From positions 1-15,007 of the forward strand of contig JAKAJX010000273.1 in assembly GCA_021824855.1 (NCBI GenBank): a stretch of 15,007 nucleotides of DNA, given 5' to 3'. This DNA comes from Bacteroidota bacterium. Lineage in GTDB: Bacteria; Bacteroidota; Bacteroidia; Chitinophagales; Chitinophagaceae. Shown here one piece after another: positions 14,174 to 15,007 of the stretch. The position numbers were made by a program, and so were the translations under genes. The notes beneath the pieces were generated by a model, which was not told the origin of the DNA, made no database searches, and saw only the letters and a list, made by a program, of their open reading frames with translations. The number at the start of each line of letters is the position of its first letter. Within the stretch, counting starts at the first letter, position 1.

Positions 14174-15007
14174 ATGAGTATGATTAATAAACAAAATAAA
14201 AAATTAAACGATTCTTCAATCCCTCCTTTGGAGGGTGGGGAGGCTGTTTTATGTATTGTAGGCGTAGGTTTAATTAGCGGCTCATTTGCATTGGCAATGA
14301 AAAAATATGGATTTGTAAAAAATGTAATTGGGGTTAGCAGAACCAAAGCCAGTGAAATAAAAGCATTGGAGTTGGGATTAATTGATGAAGCTCTGCCATT
14401 GGAAGAAGCAATTAAAAAAAGCGATTTAATTTATGTGGCTATACCGGTTGATGTAACAGTGCCTATCATGCAACAAATAATGGATGCTGTTACCGATAAC
14501 CAAATAGTAGTAGATGCAGGCTCTACTAAATTTGTTTTGTGCGAAGCAATGAAGAACCATCCCAAAAGAAAACAATTTGTAGCTTCTCATCCAATGTGGG
14601 GAACGGAGTATAGCGGTCCGGAAGCCGCTGTAGATAATGCTTTCACCGGAAGAGCTTGTGTGATTTGTGAAAAAGAAAAAAGCGATAAAAACCTTGTGGC
14701 AAAAGTTGAAAAAATATATACAACATTAGGAATGAACTTGGTATATATGGAGGCTGCTGCTCACGATATGCATGCTGCTTATGTAAGCCATATTTCACAT
14801 ATTACCTCGTTTGCATTAGCCAATACGGTATTAGAAAAAGAAAAAGAAGAAGATGCTATTTTTCAATTAGCCGGAGGTGGTTTTGAAAGTACTGTTCGGT
14901 TGGCAAAAAGTAATCCTGCTATGTGGGCACCGATATTTATGCAAAACAGAGAAAATGTATTGGATGTTTTAAATGAACATATTTCTCAATTAAGAAAATT
15001 TAAAAGT
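14174..15007 (+). CDS. tyrA: Prephenate dehydrogenase (partial, runs off the window)
   Basis: Cytoplasmic NAD(P)-dependent enzyme converting prephenate to 4-hydroxyphenylpyruvate in tyrosine synthesis. All 278 codons in the window are open. The Rossmann start CIVGVGLISGSFA (27-39) carries the GxGxxxG dinucleotide site. ASHPMWGTEYSGPEAA (137-152) contains His139 of the conserved SHPM/GxE motif, and AAYVSHISHITS (201-212) matches the family's second-domain SHLPH region. No chorismate mutase domain precedes it. The start is uncertain: ATG at 14174 (or 14180) gives an unusual 25-residue leader before the Rossmann fold, partly encoded by repeat copy 3 (IPPLEGGEA). The frame is closed upstream by TAG at 14129. 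It is third in the operon after a 152-base gap filled by the repeat. The C-terminal end is outside the window. Confidence 0.93.
   Translation, partial: MSMINKQNKKLNDSSIPPLEGGEAVLCIVGVGLISGSFALAMKKYGFVKNVIGVSRTKASEIKALELGLIDEALPLEEAIKKSDLIYVAIPVDVTVPIMQQIMDAVTDNQIVVDAGSTKFVLCEAMKNHPKRKQFVASHPMWGTEYSGPEAAVDNAFTGRACVICEKEKSDKNLVAKVEKIYTTLGMNLVYMEAAAHDMHAAYVSHISHITSFALANTVLEKEKEEDAIFQLAGGGFESTVRLAKSNPAMWAPIFMQNRENVLDVLNEHISQLRKFKS
14221..14235. repeat. Perfect palindrome CCCTCC-TTT-GGAGGG inside tyrA
   Basis: Six GC-rich base pairs around TTT form a stable small hairpin, the core of the third, degenerate repeat copy. It is translated in the tyrA frame as part of PPLEGG. As an RNA hairpin about 50 bases after the start codon it could affect early elongation or mRNA stability. 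No U-tract follows, so it should not terminate transcription. Confidence 0.7.

Larger units (their letters stand above)
13972..14245 (+). repeat. 110-bp tandem repeat, two copies plus a degenerate third
   Basis: Copy 1 is 13972-14081 and copy 2 is 14082-14191. They differ at seven positions by eye, and the last 50 or so bases are identical. A degenerate partial third copy begins at 14192 in the same register and continues to about 14245. Each copy has a GC-rich, partly palindromic block (CCTCC-AA-AGGAG in copy 1; CCTCT/AGAGG in copy 2; perfect CCCTCC-TTT-GGAGGG at 14221-14235 in copy 3) resembling short dispersed intergenic repeats I recall from other Bacteroidota genomes. Copy 1 encodes the aminotransferase C-terminus, copies 1 and 2 both carry the tyrA start region, and copy 3 is inside the TyrA reading frame. 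Confidence 0.9.

Noticed and set aside
13972..14245. CRISPR-like interpretation of the repeat array.
   Set aside because: The 110-base units are directly adjacent without spacers and overlap coding sequence; no cas genes are present.
14140..14346. Minus-strand 68-codon frame opposite the tyrA start.
   Set aside because: It lies antisense to tyrA and the repeat; its Pro/Ser/Gly-rich part is just the repeat translated backwards.

Overview
The window looks like chromosome from an AT-rich member of the Bacteroidota, probably near the Chitinophagales/Sphingobacteriales. The reasons are: starts without Shine-Dalgarno sequences, one good TAnnTTTG-type promoter, a mitochondrial-type aconitase, a fused SpmA-SpmB membrane protein, and a pheA - aminotransferase - tyrA gene order that I recall as typical of this phylum. 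There are no phage, IS, CRISPR or plasmid genes; most of the content is housekeeping or sensory.

Layout. A class II tRNA-Leu(CAG) (20-102, +) converges on a very large minus-strand sensor histidine kinase (120-3857: two membrane helices, five PAS domains, one GAF, HisKA_3 and HATPase; no response regulator in view). Upstream of the kinase, on the same strand, is a small four-helix DoxX-like membrane protein (3980-4387). A 387-base intergenic stretch with several inverted repeats leads into a tyrosine phenol-lyase (4775-6166, +). A bidirectional terminator separates it from three minus-strand genes: a Gfo/Idh/MocA oxidoreductase, the SpmA-SpmB fusion, and, beyond another terminator, aconitase (8873-11140). 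On the plus strand follow a one-domain PspC protein (11427-11648) and the aromatic amino acid operon: prephenate dehydratase (11993-12823), PLP aminotransferase (12825-14021) and prephenate dehydrogenase (14174 to the window edge).

Main result. The aromatic operon is preceded by what looks like a complete ribosome-mediated transcription attenuator absent from the supplied gene calls. A Bacteroidota-type promoter (11812-11842) lies only a few bases before the ATG of a 28-codon leader peptide (11851-11937) carrying ten consecutive Phe/Tyr codons. An intrinsic terminator (11964-11989) ends just before the pheA start. One leader segment (11912-11927) can pair either with an early segment (11863-11871) or with the 5' arm of the terminator, as in the four-segment trp/phe attenuators of enteric bacteria. 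The mixed Phe and Tyr codons fit an operon that makes both amino acids.

Second result. The aminotransferase/tyrA junction carries a 110-bp tandem duplication with a degenerate third copy and GC-rich palindromes. It supplies the aminotransferase C-terminus, duplicates the tyrA start region (creating a 27-residue decoy reading frame), and its third copy is translated as part of the TyrA N-terminus.

Metabolically, the window holds both synthesis of Phe/Tyr (pheA, aminotransferase, tyrA) and breakdown of Tyr to phenol, pyruvate and ammonia (tyrosine phenol-lyase), plus a TCA-cycle enzyme.
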